Assembly: GCA_037439945.1 (NCBI GenBank)
Contig: JBBIVA010000090.1
Span: forward strand, 1 to 15,660
Origin: CALEUX01 sp037439945
Lineage (GTDB): Bacteria > Bacteroidota > Bacteroidia > Bacteroidales > Marinilabiliaceae
DNA length: 15,660 nucleotides
Direction of reading: 5' to 3'
The notes under the pieces are model-generated. The model saw nothing but the letters and a program-made list of their open reading frames with translations, did not search any database and was not told the DNA's origin. Of this stretch, positions 15,635-15,660 are shown in pieces (positions within the stretch are counted from its first letter, which is position 1; each line of letters begins with the position of its first letter). Position numbers and translations under genes: made by a program.

Positions 15635-15660
15635 ATTTGTAATCAGAAATGCTTACAAAT
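15635..15660. other. 7-bp inverted repeat at the window edge
   Basis: ATTTGTA (15635-15641) and TACAAAT (15654-15660) are inverse complements with a 12-bp spacer. The window ends with the second arm, so any extension cannot be seen. It could be another operator in this dyad-rich gap or chance in AT-rich DNA. Confidence 0.2.

Noticed and set aside
1..15660. CRISPR array, tRNA/rRNA genes, insertion sequences, attachment sites
   Set aside because: No regularly spaced repeats, no tRNA- or rRNA-like stretches and no transposase or integrase reading frames were found on either strand.

Overview
The window looks like a chromosomal segment from a Bacteroidota member, most likely a Bacteroidales/Marinilabiliales-type polysaccharide degrader. 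The reasons are a carboxypeptidase-regulatory-like plus DUF5686 outer-membrane protein, AT-rich DNA, little sign of Shine-Dalgarno sequences, candidate promoters of the TTG / TAnnTTTG type, and carbohydrate enzymes that resemble Prevotella/Bacteroides xylan proteins. The assignment to phylum is fairly firm; anything finer is a guess.

Left part (1-6460): a DUF5686 outer-membrane barrel protein, then valyl-tRNA synthetase (valS) closed by a clean intrinsic terminator. Right after the terminator lies a heavily decayed voltage-gated-type K+ channel gene (5630-6459). Its parts can still be read across three frames: S1, S3, remnants of S4, a selectivity filter now reading TTAGYGD, and a C-terminal Cys-rich zinc-ribbon-like tail.

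Middle part (6729-12150): a compact xylan / xylo-oligosaccharide cluster on the + strand. It holds a GPH-family sugar symporter, a GH10 endo-xylanase lipoprotein, a leaderless GH43 beta-xylosidase/arabinofuranosidase followed by a compound terminator, and a secreted GH8 enzyme of the reducing-end xylose-releasing type. The inferred flow is: GH10 cuts xylan outside the cytoplasm, GH8 trims oligosaccharides there, the symporter imports the short products, and GH43 finishes them in the cytoplasm. No SusC/SusD pair and no regulator are present in the window.

Right part (12289-15426): a DHA2-type MFS exporter on the + strand converges on a two-gene minus-strand operon encoding a split YeeE/YedE sulfur (thiosulfate-type) transporter. 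The last codons of the two convergent units share a single TTAA as their stop codons. The second YeeE subunit carries a C-terminal rhodanese-like domain that lacks the usual catalytic cysteine but ends in Gly-Gly-Cys-Ser. Upstream of this operon (15427-15660) there are several dyads, including a perfect TetR-operator-like palindrome.

No rRNA, tRNA, CRISPR array, transposase or recognisable attachment site was seen. The most interesting items are the cysteine-less rhodanese fusion, its palindrome-rich upstream region and the fossil K+ channel; nothing in the window clearly amounts to a wholly new system.
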